Part shown: positions 26,012 to 34,743 of the stretch, piece after piece
Layout: the number at the start of each line of letters is the position of its first letter
Position numbering within the stretch: position 1 is the first letter of the stretch
NCBI RefSeq assembly: GCF_039543245.1
Contig: NZ_BAABJJ010000011.1
Location: forward strand, 148,938-212,937
Direction: 5' to 3'
Length of the DNA stretch: 64,000 bases
DNA from: Algibacter_G agarivorans
GTDB taxonomy: Bacteria > Bacteroidota > Bacteroidia > Flavobacteriales > Flavobacteriaceae
Notes under the pieces: generated by a model
What the model saw: only the letters and a program-made list of their open reading frames with translations
The model's database searches: none
Told to the model about the DNA's origin: nothing
Program-made: the position numbers and the translations under genes

Positions 26012-26039
26012 AAAAAAACCACCTAATAGGTGGTTTTTT
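26012..26039. terminator. Terminator after the alanine-rich lipoprotein gene
   Basis: A perfect stem AAAAAACCACCT / AGGTGGTTTTTT with loop AAT, flanked by A and T tracts, 25 bases past the end of the minus-strand gene at 26064. Confidence 0.85.
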
Positions 26040-26063
26040 ATAAATTTAAAATTTTAATCTTAA

Positions 26064-26354
26064 TTAGTGACCAGCTTTTAATTTATCTGCTTCTTTTTTT
26101 ACAGCATCAGCGGCATTGTCAACGGCATCACCTGCAGCATCTACTGCATCTCCTGCTGCATCAACAGCATTATCTACAGCGCTTTCAACAGCTTCGCCAG
26201 TTGCTTCTACAGCGTTTTCAACAGCGTCACCTGCTGCTTCAGTTGCGTTTTCAACAGCGTCTTCAATTGAATCTGCTTTTTTAGTATCTCTACAGGAAGT
26301 AAAAGATAAAGCCAGTGCTAATACAAGTGCAATACTTAAAAATGATTTTTTCAT
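26064..26354 (-). CDS. Alanine-rich repeat lipoprotein
   Basis: 96 residues. A lipoprotein signal (MKKSFLSIALVLALALSFTSC) is followed by RDTKKAD and a tract of near-repeating 7- and 11-residue units such as AAGDAVENAVE, ATGEAVESAVD, AAGDAVD and AAGDAVDNAAD, then KKEADKLKAGH. Such 11-mers form an amphipathic helix, as in LEA-like and apolipoprotein-like proteins. Probably anchored in the envelope by its lipidated cysteine. A role in stress or membrane protection is only an analogy. Its mirror strand gives a false S/A/T-rich frame. Confidence 0.8.
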   Translation of the reverse strand: MKKSFLSIALVLALALSFTSCRDTKKADSIEDAVENATEAAGDAVENAVEATGEAVESAVDNAVDAAGDAVDAAGDAVDNAADAVKKEADKLKAGH

Positions 26355-26453
26355 CGGTTTTTGTTTTAGTGTTAATTATTTATAGTCGAATGCCAATTTA
26401 ATGACTTAATTATTAAAAATAAGAGTTTTTAAACAATTCTTAAAAGAAACACC

Positions 26454-27716
26454 CTATATGCGTAGGTAATCGAGTATTTGGATGACAGCACCCTTGTTTT
26501 TCTTGATATGCTCTAAGTTTTTAGACCCACATTTTAGCCTAAAGTCACTATTACTAATTAATTTGTTTAAAATTGAAGTGAAATCATTTTTTGTAGAAAC
26601 AGAAAACAGGCCTCCATTGTCTATCAAAGCTTTGGCTTCAGGGAATTTATCATGATTAAAGCCAATAATAATTGGAACACCAAATACTGCAGGCTCTAAA
26701 ATGTTATGTAAGCCTGTATTTCCCATGGCACCACCCACATAAGCAATATCGGCATAGCTGTAGATTTTTGAAAGTATCCCAATAGTATCTATAATAAAAA
26801 CTTGATTATCAACTAGCTGTTTTGTGTCTTTTTCAGAAAATAGAATACTATTTCCAGTTATTTTTTCTTGAAAACTTTTTATCTGAGACGTTTTAATATT
26901 ATGAGGTGCAACAATAAATTTTATGTCTTTTGATGATTCAGAATTAATGAAGTTAACAAACAAGGTTTCATCTTCAGGCCATGTACTGCCGGCAACAACA
27001 CAGCATTTGTTGTTTTTAAAAGTCTCAATAAAATCTAAGGTATTGTCTAATTCTAGCTGACTATAAACACGATCAAAACGTGTGTCACCAGATACAGTAA
27101 CACGATTATAATTTATAGAAAGTAATAAGTTTTTTGAAACTTCATTTTGAGTAAAAATGTGTTCAAAGGCAAACAACGCGTTTTTTAATTGCTTTCCATA
27201 GGATTTAAAATAAGGTTGATTTTTTCTGAAGTTTGCGGAAATTAATATGGCACGTAAGTTTCTTCGCTTTAATTCATTTAAAAAATTAGGCCAAATATCA
27301 TACTTAACAAAAATGGTGAGTTCCGGATTTACACTGTCTAAAAAACGTTTTGCATTTTGTTTTGTGTCTAATGGTAGATAAATAACAAAATCTGCAATGG
27401 TCGAATTTTTACGAATTTCATAACCTGAGGGTGAAAAAAAGCTAAGTACAATTTTATGTTTTGCATAATGTTCTCTAAGTTTTTTGAAAACAGGTAAGCC
27501 TTGTTCATACTCACCTAAAGACGCACAATGAAACCATAATGTTTTGTCGCCTTTATTTAAATTATCTTCTAAAATTTTAAACGATTCTGCTCGTCCTTTT
27601 ACTCCACTCTCTATTTTTTTGTTAAAATGCGACGCGCATTTTAACGCAAAATGTGTCAATTTAATGCCAATGTTATAAAGAAAACTCAATTTTGTTTGTT
27701 TGTTGCTAAAATACAT
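26454..27716 (-). CDS. waaA: 3-deoxy-D-manno-octulosonic acid transferase
   Basis: 420-residue inner-membrane glycosyltransferase (also called kdtA) that adds KDO to lipid A. Seen: the N-terminal membrane-associated segment (FLYNIGIKLTHFALK), WFHCASLGEYEQGLPVF with the catalytic glutamate, LPLDTKQNAKRFLDSVNPEL, and the CMP-KDO-binding domain ending in AYVGGAMGNTGLHNILEPAV and VPIIIGFNHDKFPEA. A 25-base perfect hairpin lies inside its early coding sequence (27621-27645). Its divergent neighbour is a sugar aminotransferase, so the locus is concerned with surface sugars. Confidence 0.94.
   Translation of the reverse strand: MYFSNKQTKLSFLYNIGIKLTHFALKCASHFNKKIESGVKGRAESFKILEDNLNKGDKTLWFHCASLGEYEQGLPVFKKLREHYAKHKIVLSFFSPSGYEIRKNSTIADFVIYLPLDTKQNAKRFLDSVNPELTIFVKYDIWPNFLNELKRRNLRAILISANFRKNQPYFKSYGKQLKNALFAFEHIFTQNEVSKNLLLSINYNRVTVSGDTRFDRVYSQLELDNTLDFIETFKNNKCCVVAGSTWPEDETLFVNFINSESSKDIKFIVAPHNIKTSQIKSFQEKITGNSILFSEKDTKQLVDNQVFIIDTIGILSKIYSYADIAYVGGAMGNTGLHNILEPAVFGVPIIIGFNHDKFPEAKALIDNGGLFSVSTKNDFTSILNKLISNSDFRLKCGSKNLEHIKKNKGAVIQILDYLRI
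27621..27645 (-). promoter_or_regulatory. Perfect hairpin inside the start of waaA
   Basis: GTTAAAATGCG (27621-27631), loop ACG, CGCATTTTAAC (27635-27645). On the minus strand it covers codons about 25-32 of the gene, coding LKCASHF. It is unusually perfect for coding sequence; it may slow early translation or be a captured palindrome. Confidence 0.4.
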
Positions 27717-27847
27717 TTCTTTGAAATAAAATCATTGCTTAGCGTTAACGAATTTCGTAATTTCGTAAACTAATATCCACAATGGATATGCATAAAAAAG
27801 GGTCTTTCTTGTTTTCTCAAAATAGAATGGGCTATAATTTTTTTTAG

Positions 27848-29002
27848 ATGAATAAAATTCAAATGGTTGACCTTAAAGGTCAGTATAACGACATAAAGAA
27901 TGTCGTTAATTCTTCTATTCAAGAGGTAATTGAAACAACAGCATTTATAAATGGACCTAAAGTTCATGATTTCCAAAAAAACCTTGAAAGTTATTTAGGT
28001 GTAAAACACGTTATTCCATGTGCAAATGGCACCGATGCCTTGCAAATAGCTATGATGGGATTAGGCTTAAAGACAGGAGATGAGGTTATTACTGCCGATT
28101 TTACTTTTGCTGCAACAGTAGAGGTTATTGCATTGCTTAATCTTACCCCTGTTTTAGTAGATGTTAATGTAGGTGATTTTAATATTGATATCGAAGCTAT
28201 TAAAAAAGCGATTACTCCTAAAACTAAAGCTATTGTTCCTGTGCATTTATTTGGTCAGTGTGCCAATATGGAGGCTATTATGGAAATTGCAAAAGCAAAT
28301 AATTTATATGTTATTGAAGATAATGCCCAGGCCATAGGAGCAAATTATACTTATAAGGACGGCACTAAAGTAAAAGCCGGAACCATTGGGGATGTTGGTG
28401 CAACTTCATTTTTTCCTTCTAAAAATTTAGGATGTTATGGCGATGGCGGCGCTATTTTTACAAATGATGATGATTTAGCCCATACTATTAGAGGTATTGT
28501 AAACCATGGCATGTATGAGCGTTATCATCATGATGTGGTTGGTGTGAATTCACGTTTAGATAGTATTCAAGCTGCGGTGTTAGATGCTAAATTACCAAAG
28601 TTGAATAGTTACAACAAAGCAAGGCAAACTGCTGCAAAAAAATATAATGAAGCCTTTAAGAACAACAATAATATTATTATACCTAAACTATCAAATGGAT
28701 GTTTAGAAATTTGTGACACTTGCGATTGTCATGTATTCCACCAATATACATTAAGGGTAAAGGGTATTGATAGAGATGCTTTGGCGAAACATTTAAGTGA
28801 AAAAAATATTCCTTGTGGAGTGTATTATCCAATTCCGCTTCACAGACAAAAAGCATATGTAGATGCTAGGTATAATGAGGCTGATTTTGAAGTAACCAAT
28901 CAATTGGTAAAAGATGTTATTTCATTACCGATGCACACAGAATTAGATGACGAACAAATAGAATATATTACATCAACAATTATAAAATTTATAAATGGAT
29001 AA
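27848..29002 (+). CDS. DegT/DnrJ/EryC1/StrS family sugar aminotransferase
   Basis: 384-residue PLP enzyme that makes amino sugars from nucleotide keto-sugars. Seen: CANGTDALQIAMMGLGLKTG, DEVITADFTFAATVEVI, VIEDNAQAIGANY with the aspartate that contacts PLP, the lysine motif SFFPSKNLGCYGDGGA, and VGVNSRLDSIQAAVL. The insertion CLEICDTCDCHVFHQYTL adds a small cysteine cluster before the conserved Y-T-x-R segment. Its stop overlaps galE by 8 bases, so the pair is coupled, and both supply sugars for the cell surface. The exact product cannot be named. Confidence 0.92.
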   Translation: MNKIQMVDLKGQYNDIKNVVNSSIQEVIETTAFINGPKVHDFQKNLESYLGVKHVIPCANGTDALQIAMMGLGLKTGDEVITADFTFAATVEVIALLNLTPVLVDVNVGDFNIDIEAIKKAITPKTKAIVPVHLFGQCANMEAIMEIAKANNLYVIEDNAQAIGANYTYKDGTKVKAGTIGDVGATSFFPSKNLGCYGDGGAIFTNDDDLAHTIRGIVNHGMYERYHHDVVGVNSRLDSIQAAVLDAKLPKLNSYNKARQTAAKKYNEAFKNNNNIIIPKLSNGCLEICDTCDCHVFHQYTLRVKGIDRDALAKHLSEKNIPCGVYYPIPLHRQKAYVDARYNEADFEVTNQLVKDVISLPMHTELDDEQIEYITSTIIKFING

Positions 29003-30020
29003 AATATTAGTTACTGGCGGATTAGGATTTATTGGATCGCACACGGTTGTAGAATTGCAAAATGAAGGTTATGAGGTCGTTATTATTGATGATTTATCAA
29101 ACTCTTCAGAAAAGGTCTTAGATGGTATTACAGCTATAACAGGAAAGACTCCAATTTTTGAACGGTTAGATCTTAAAGAAAAAGATAAGGTTGAGTCCTT
29201 TTTTGCAAAACATAATGATGTAAAAGGTGTGATTCACTTTGCTGCAAGTAAAGCCGTTGGGGAAAGTGTTAAAGAACCTTTATTATATTACGAAAACAAT
29301 ATTAGTACATTAGTTTATATCCTTAAAGAACTTAGAAAATTGCCATCGGCAGGATTTATTTTTAGTTCATCTTGTACGGTTTACGGTCAAGCCGACGAAT
29401 TGCCAATTACCGAAAATGCACCTGTAAAAGAAGCAGAGTCCCCTTATGGAAACACCAAACAAATAGGTGAGGAGATTATTAAAGATACCTGTAAAGTGTC
29501 TCCTAATTTAAAAGCTATTGCTTTGCGTTATTTCAACCCTATTGGAGCTCATGAGTCTGTTGAAATAGGTGAATTGCCAATAGGAGTACCACAAAATTTA
29601 GTGCCTTTTATTACGCAAACAGCCATTGGACTTCGTCAAGAATTATCTGTATTTGGAGATGATTATCCAACACCGGATGGCACTTGTATTCGTGATTATA
29701 TTCATGTGGTAGATTTAGCAAAAGCACATGTTATTGCTTTAGGACGATTACTTAAAAATAAAAACAAAGACAATTACGAAACTTTTAATTTAGGTACAGG
29801 AAAAGGAAGTTCCGTTTTAGAAGTTATTAAATCTTTCGAAAAAGTTTCAGGGAAGACATTGAATTATAAAATTGTAGGCAGAAGAGAGGGAGATATTATT
29901 TCGGCGTATGCTGACACGAATAAAGCCAATGATGAACTAGGTTGGAAAACAAAGTTGTCGCTTGATGACGCTATGCGTTCTGCTTGGAAATGGGAGCAGA
30001 AAGTAAGAGCAACTAAGTAG
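28995..30020 (+). CDS. galE: UDP-glucose 4-epimerase
   Basis: 341 residues interconverting UDP-glucose and UDP-galactose with tightly bound NAD. Seen: VTGGLGFIGSHTVVEL, FAASKAVGESVKEPLLYYENN, SSSCTVYGQADELP with the catalytic serine or threonine, SPYGNTKQIGEE (Tyr-x3-Lys), and the family end YADTNKANDELGWKTKLSLD. Starts inside the aminotransferase gene (ATGGATAA overlap). It has its own terminator. Substrate preference could extend to UDP-GlcNAc. Confidence 0.95.
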   Translation: MDKILVTGGLGFIGSHTVVELQNEGYEVVIIDDLSNSSEKVLDGITAITGKTPIFERLDLKEKDKVESFFAKHNDVKGVIHFAASKAVGESVKEPLLYYENNISTLVYILKELRKLPSAGFIFSSSCTVYGQADELPITENAPVKEAESPYGNTKQIGEEIIKDTCKVSPNLKAIALRYFNPIGAHESVEIGELPIGVPQNLVPFITQTAIGLRQELSVFGDDYPTPDGTCIRDYIHVVDLAKAHVIALGRLLKNKNKDNYETFNLGTGKGSSVLEVIKSFEKVSGKTLNYKIVGRREGDIISAYADTNKANDELGWKTKLSLDDAMRSAWKWEQKVRATK

Positions 30021-30042
30021 TTTTACTTTGATGATTTATTGG

Positions 30043-30075
30043 AAAGGTTGCTATATTTTAGCAACCTTTTTTTTT
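30043..30075 (+). terminator. Intrinsic terminator after galE
   Basis: Stem AAAGGTTGCTA / TAGCAACCTTT with a 5-base loop and nine T residues, 23 bases after the galE stop. Confidence 0.9.
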
Positions 30076-30113
30076 ATTTATACCAAACGGATTTATCTTC
30101 ATAATTTTGAAGT

Positions 30114-30635
30114 TTAATTAGTACTAGTAGTTTCCTTTTTCTTGCTAAAACTAGCAATAACCAAAATGATCATCCCAGTAGTTACAGACATATCCGCCAG
30201 ATTAAAAATGCCAGTCTTGAAAACACCTCCTAAATCTATAAATAAGAAATCGGTAACAGAGCCATAAACAATTCTATCATAAACATTAGCAATACCACCG
30301 CCAATAACACTGGCGAAAGCAAAAAGTGACCAATTATCTATGGTTTTGTCTTTTAAAATATGACGAAGCACAAATCCTAAAACAAGAATAGGTAAAATAA
30401 GTAATAAAATGATTCTTAGCGTAGGGTTTAAATCGCTGCCCATACCAAGAAAAGCTCCAGTGTTTTCAATATTCATCATAACGAAAGCATCGCCAATTAA
30501 AGGAATACGTTCACTAGGGGTCATGTCCGTTCTACCAACTATGTTTGCTCTAACTAGTATTTTTGAAATCTGATCGGCTGCAATAGTTGAAATAATAACT
30601 AAAAAGATGTAGACGGAGCGTTTTGATAACTTCAT
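30114..30635 (-). CDS. lspA: Lipoprotein signal peptidase (signal peptidase II)
   Basis: 173-residue inner-membrane aspartic protease that removes prolipoprotein signal peptides. Four hydrophobic helices. Catalytic aspartates seen in the conserved boxes IGGGIANVYDRIVYGSVTDF and IFNLADMSVTTG, plus the early NIENTGAFLG. Overlaps fabD by 4 bases, so it is translated from the fabD transcript. The lipoproteins at 13677, 26064 and 54092 would be its substrates. Confidence 0.95.
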   Translation of the reverse strand: MKLSKRSVYIFLVIISTIAADQISKILVRANIVGRTDMTPSERIPLIGDAFVMMNIENTGAFLGMGSDLNPTLRIILLLILPILVLGFVLRHILKDKTIDNWSLFAFASVIGGGIANVYDRIVYGSVTDFLFIDLGGVFKTGIFNLADMSVTTGMIILVIASFSKKKETTSTN

Positions 30636-31528
30636 TTAGTGTTGGTGTCTAAAGTTGCAGAAACAGTTTCAGCGTCTCTATTAATCTTTTTTACTAAGCC
30701 TTGTAAAACTTTCCCAGGACCAACTTCTGTAAATAAGGTAGCACCATCAGCAATCATTTGTTGTACAGACTGCGTCCAACGAACAGGAGCAGTAAGTTGC
30801 GAGATTAAATTTGCTTTTATTTCAGATTCATTAATAACAGCGTTAGCCGTTACATTTTGGTAAATGGGGCAGTTGGGTTTACTAAATGTTGTGTTTTCAA
30901 TAGCTGCAGCTAATTCTTCGCGTGCTGGTTCCATTAAAGGCGAATGAAATGCACCGCCAACGGGTAAAACTAATGCGCGACGAGCGCCTTCTTCTTTTAA
31001 TGCTTCACAAGCTTTATTAATGGCTTCAATTTCGCCCGAAATTACTAATTGCCCTGGGCAGTTATAGTTTGCTGCTACTACAATGCCATCAGTCGTAGCA
31101 CATATTTTTTCTACAATATCATCATCTAGGCCTAAAACAGCAGCCATAGTACTTGGTTGTAATTCGCAAGCTTTTTGCATAGCGATGGCACGCTGGGAAA
31201 CTAACTTTAGCCCATCTTCAAAAGTCAAAGCACCATTGGCAACTAAAGCAGAAAACTCTCCAAGAGAGTGTCCGGCAACCATATCTGGTTTAAAACTGCT
31301 GCCTAATGTTTTGGCTAAAATAACGGAGTGTAAAAATATTGCGGGTTGTGTAACTTTAGTTTCTTTTAGGTCTTCAGCGGTACCTTTAAACATGGTATCA
31401 GTAATATTGAAACCTAAAATATCATTGGCTTGTTCAAATAATTCTTGAGCCAAAGGTGAGTTTTCGTAAAGGTCTAAACCCATTCCTGAGAATTGTGCGC
31501 CTTGTCCTGGAAATATGTATGCTTTCAT
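30632..31528 (-). CDS. fabD: Malonyl-CoA:ACP transacylase
   Basis: 298-residue cytosolic enzyme that loads malonate onto acyl carrier protein for fatty-acid synthesis. Seen: FPGQGAQFSGMG, the catalytic serine in AGHSLGEFSALVA, QRAIAMQKAC with the conserved arginine, the histidine in VGGAFHSPLMEPA, and the closing EVGPGKVLQGLVKKI. Complete. A TATTTTTG element (31552-31559, minus strand) sits about 23 bases upstream. Confidence 0.95.
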   Translation of the reverse strand: MKAYIFPGQGAQFSGMGLDLYENSPLAQELFEQANDILGFNITDTMFKGTAEDLKETKVTQPAIFLHSVILAKTLGSSFKPDMVAGHSLGEFSALVANGALTFEDGLKLVSQRAIAMQKACELQPSTMAAVLGLDDDIVEKICATTDGIVVAANYNCPGQLVISGEIEAINKACEALKEEGARRALVLPVGGAFHSPLMEPAREELAAAIENTTFSKPNCPIYQNVTANAVINESEIKANLISQLTAPVRWTQSVQQMIADGATLFTEVGPGKVLQGLVKKINRDAETVSATLDTNTK

Positions 31529-31837
31529 GTTAGTTAGTTTTTTTGATGTCGCAAAAATAGGAATTTTATAAGACTTTAATCATTAGAAGAATTAATTGTT
31601 ATACAACAGGGCACAGAACCGCAGAGTTTCTTCAGAGTGTTATCTGCTAAAACTGAATCGAGAATTTTTATTATAGAAATAGGAAAATGATTTATTACAG
31701 ATTTTCCAGTAAAATTCTCAGTGAAATATTCTTTTTATTCTCAATCCTTTGTGTCTTTGCACGACAATATTTTTATTTTTTCTCCGTGAGCTAATATGAA
31801 TCATCTGTGAAAACTTTGCGTTTCTCTTTGCAATAAA
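31529..31837. other. 309-base gene-free gap with CTCTGTG-type phrases
   Basis: Holds the -7 element of fabD at 31552-31559 and then phrases such as GCACAGAACCGCAGAG, CCTTTGTGTCTTTGCACG, CTCCGTGAG and CTTTGCGTTTCTCTTTGC that echo each other and the interior of the element at 16250-16636. No hairpin or frame of note. Confidence 0.5.
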
Positions 31838-33394
31838 TTACAGTCCAGCACTTGCAGCCTCGGCACAACGCTCACCATCCATAGCTGCTGAAATTATACC
31901 ACCTGCATAACCACCGCCTTCTCCGCAAGGATATAAATTTGAAATTTGAGTATGTTGCAATTGTTCGTTTCTTGGAATAGAAACAGGCGATGAGGTTCTG
32001 GATTCCACACCCACAATATTAGCTTCTTCGGTATAATAGCCTTTCATTTTTCTGCCAAAAGCTTCAAACCCTTTTCTTAGCCTTCCCCCAATAAATTTTG
32101 GTAATAAAGAATGTAAAGGCGCTGATTTTAATCCAGGTTGATAGGAGCAGTCATTTAAATCAGTTGACAATCTACCTTCAACAAAATCGGTTAATCGCTG
32201 TGCTGGAGCTACCTGACTTCTGCCGCCAGCTGTGAACGCTAGACGTTCTAAGTTTTTCTGATATTCTAAACCTTTTAATGCGCCAAACTGTTCGTATTTC
32301 GGTAAATCTTTATTAACATCAATTTCTACCACTATACCTGAATTGGCAAATAAATTATTTCGTTTTGAAGGCGACATACCATTTACAACCACCTCACCAT
32401 TGGCCGTAGCTGCTGGCACAATAAAACCTCCTGGACACATACAAAATGAATAAACACCACGCTCATTTACTTGCTGTACCAAATTATAAGATGCGGCTGG
32501 AAGTAACTCATGACGTTTACCAGAACAGTGATATTGGATAGTATCTATTATATGTTGTGGATGTTCTACTCGAACGCCCATAGCAAAAGATTTGGCTTCT
32601 AGAGCAATTTGCTTTTTATGGAGCAAATAAAAAATATCGCGAGCAGAATGTCCAGTTGCTAGAATGACTTTGTCTACAGGTAGGTCTTCACCATTTTTAA
32701 GTTGAATGGCTTTAATTTTATTGTCTTTTAAAATAAAATCGGTAACACGAGTTTCAAAATGAATTTCGCCACCGTATTTAAGAATGGTTTCTCGAATGTT
32801 TTGGACTACTTTTGGGAGTTTGTTTGTCCCGATATGTGGGTGTGCATCAACCAAAATTTGGTCGGTAGCTCCATGAAACACTAAGTTTTCAAAAATACGA
32901 CGAACATCGCCACGTTTTAAGCTTCGGGTGTATAATTTGCCATCACTATACGTTCCTGCTCCGCCTTCACCAAAACAATAATTAGAATCTTCGTTTACAA
33001 AATGGTCTTGATTTATGGCTTTTAAATCGCGTCTGCGGTCTTTTACATTTTTACCACGCTCCAAAACAATAGGTTTAAAGCCTAACTCGATACAGCGTAA
33101 TGCCGCATACATACCCGCAGGGCCAAAACCTATAATATGTATAGGTTTTGCTTTTGAAACATCTTTATAATCAAATTGATATGCTGAAGTTTCAGGAAGC
33201 GGTTCTTTAATATAAACGGCTACTTTATAATTAAGTATGATTTTAGGTTTTCTGGCATCAATAGACTTTCGAAGTACTTTAACTCCCGTGATATCTTTTC
33301 TGTCAAAATCTAGCTTAATCGCAGATTTTATAACCAAAATTTCAGGTTGTTCTTCCTCTTTTAATGTAATACGAAGTTGTATTTCTTTTACCAT
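31838..33394 (-). CDS. FAD-dependent dehydrogenase, COG2509 type
   Basis: 518 residues. An N-terminal ferredoxin-like domain (about 1-85, IQLRITLKEEEQPEILVIKS, ending PLPETSAYQ) is followed by a Rossmann FAD domain (IHIIGFGPAGMYAALRCIE), CFGEGGAGTYSDGKLYTR, VILATGHSARDIFYLLH, and the C-terminal SNLYPCGEGGGYAGGIISAA. This is a widespread family annotated only as uncharacterised FAD-dependent dehydrogenase; its substrate is unknown. Cytosolic, and transcribed alone or with the DHFR fusion upstream (82 bases apart). Confidence 0.88.
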   Translation of the reverse strand: MVKEIQLRITLKEEEQPEILVIKSAIKLDFDRKDITGVKVLRKSIDARKPKIILNYKVAVYIKEPLPETSAYQFDYKDVSKAKPIHIIGFGPAGMYAALRCIELGFKPIVLERGKNVKDRRRDLKAINQDHFVNEDSNYCFGEGGAGTYSDGKLYTRSLKRGDVRRIFENLVFHGATDQILVDAHPHIGTNKLPKVVQNIRETILKYGGEIHFETRVTDFILKDNKIKAIQLKNGEDLPVDKVILATGHSARDIFYLLHKKQIALEAKSFAMGVRVEHPQHIIDTIQYHCSGKRHELLPAASYNLVQQVNERGVYSFCMCPGGFIVPAATANGEVVVNGMSPSKRNNLFANSGIVVEIDVNKDLPKYEQFGALKGLEYQKNLERLAFTAGGRSQVAPAQRLTDFVEGRLSTDLNDCSYQPGLKSAPLHSLLPKFIGGRLRKGFEAFGRKMKGYYTEEANIVGVESRTSSPVSIPRNEQLQHTQISNLYPCGEGGGYAGGIISAAMDGERCAEAASAGL

Positions 33395-33476
33395 GAAGCA
33401 AAATTACTGAAATTTGGTAGAGAAGTTAAAAAAAGAATTTTAAGTTCGTTTTTTTTCTGATAAAAACCAAATCAAA

Positions 33477-34424
33477 TTACTTCTTCTCATAGGTCAAAAA
33501 CGAGAACTCATAATCGTGTTCTGCATCTTTTTCATGAAATATATTTGCCGTTTCTTTCCAAATGGAAGTATCTATTTTTGGAAAATAAGTGTCAGCTTCA
33601 AAATCATGGTGTACGCGAGTCAGCTCTATTTTATCTGCTAAAGCCATAGCTTGCTTATAAATTTGTCCACCACCTATAATGAAGGGTTTTGAGTCGTTTT
33701 TTGCTGCATCAATGGCATCTTCTAAATTATGAACCACAATAACACCTTTAGGCACTTTATAGTCGCTTTGTCTTGTAATAACAACATGAGTTCTATTTGG
33801 TAACGGTTTTGGGAAACTTTCAAAGGTTTTGCGCCCCATAATAATATGATGCCCGTTGGTAAGTGCTTTAAAACGTTTTAAATCGTCACTTAAATGCCAA
33901 ATCAGTTTATTGCCTAATCCAATAGCATCATTTTCCGCGGCAGCGACAATAATAGTAAGTTCCGATTTAGAACTTTTGGGAGTTGTGTTTTGATCCCGAT
34001 AGCTATCGGGATTTGGATTTGTTTCATTATAAATTTCGCTTTGCGCTATTAGGGTTTCCTCTTTTATAAAACCTGCTTTAAGTTTGTCTATGCGTTTCTG
34101 CTGTTTTGCCACCAGTTTTTCTAACTGTTGTTTTTCCCAAGATTTACCCATGAATTTTTGAGTAACAAAAACATTAAAGAGGTGATAAATAAAAAAGAAT
34201 AACCAAAGTAATATTGCAAATAAAAACCACTCTTTACCTAATATGGTAAATTCTTTACCAATGCCAAGCACTGTGTTTGCTATAATTAAAAAAATTGCAC
34301 CTATTAAAAAGATAACAAAATGAATGTATAAACGTTTTTTTTGTTTAATGCGTCTTTGAGCATTTTCAATCAATTCTAATTGATCTTTATCTATTTGTGG
34401 TATGGGTTTCTTTTTTCCGAACAT
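33477..34424 (-). CDS. folA: 2TM-domain / dihydrofolate reductase fusion
   Basis: 315 residues. Residues 1-115 form a 2TM domain: basic helix, then HFVIFLIGAIFLIIANTVLG and EWFLFAILLWLFFFIYHLFN, then FMGKSWEKQQLEKLVAKQQK. Residues about 155-315 are a complete dihydrofolate reductase: LTIIVAAAENDAIGLGNKLI, WHLSDDLKRFKALT with the catalytic aspartate, IIMGRKTFESFP, FIIGGGQIYKQAM and ELTRVHHDFEADTYFP. The linker contains a 20-base perfect palindrome at 33993-34012 coding NPDSYRD. DHFR reduces dihydrofolate for thymidylate synthesis. The membrane part is not known in most DHFRs; the fusion would hold the enzyme at the inner membrane. Confidence 0.92.
   Translation of the reverse strand: MFGKKKPIPQIDKDQLELIENAQRRIKQKKRLYIHFVIFLIGAIFLIIANTVLGIGKEFTILGKEWFLFAILLWLFFFIYHLFNVFVTQKFMGKSWEKQQLEKLVAKQQKRIDKLKAGFIKEETLIAQSEIYNETNPNPDSYRDQNTTPKSSKSELTIIVAAAENDAIGLGNKLIWHLSDDLKRFKALTNGHHIIMGRKTFESFPKPLPNRTHVVITRQSDYKVPKGVIVVHNLEDAIDAAKNDSKPFIIGGGQIYKQAMALADKIELTRVHHDFEADTYFPKIDTSIWKETANIFHEKDAEHDYEFSFLTYEKK
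33993..34012. repeat. 20-base perfect palindrome inside the DHFR fusion linker
   Basis: ATCCCGATAGCTATCGGGAT. The 14-base core CCGATAGCTATCGG recurs at 47469-47486 in a non-coding repeat, so this looks like a mobile or dispersed palindrome that landed in frame. Confidence 0.7.
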
Positions 34425-34506
34425 ATTGATGAAATAATGACTGTAAAGTTAAAGTTTTTTAGTGATATTCCACGAAATAATAAAGTACTTAAAAATAAGA
34501 TACTTG

Positions 34507-34520
34507 CGAAAACGTTTTCG
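34507..34520. promoter_or_regulatory. LacI-type palindrome in the gap before the CBM48 gene
   Basis: CGAAAACGTTTTCG is a perfect 14-base palindrome with a central CG, the shape of LacI/GalR-family operators. It is 224 bases before the CBM48 start and 83 before the divergent DHFR fusion start. The rest of the 319-base gap 34425-34743 is AT-rich leader. Confidence 0.35.
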
Positions 34521-34743
34521 TTCAAAAAATGTTGATAATCAGACAGAAACGTAAATTTTAGGTTGATAATAATATAAATATTTAGCTAATTTTTTGCTTA
34601 CTTTAATTCTTAGTTGAATGCAAATTGTCAAATCGATAATTTTTAAAAGTTAAGAGTGTTAAATAGTTACGGGTTATAAATTGTTTTTAAATTTGTACTA
34701 TAAAATAGAATTTTAAAATAAAACAGATTTAAATAATAAAATT

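Noticed and set aside
26116..26385. Plus-strand serine/alanine/threonine-rich 89-codon frame
   Set aside because: It is the mirror of the repeat tract in the alanine-rich lipoprotein gene, whose signal peptide and terminator show the true strand.
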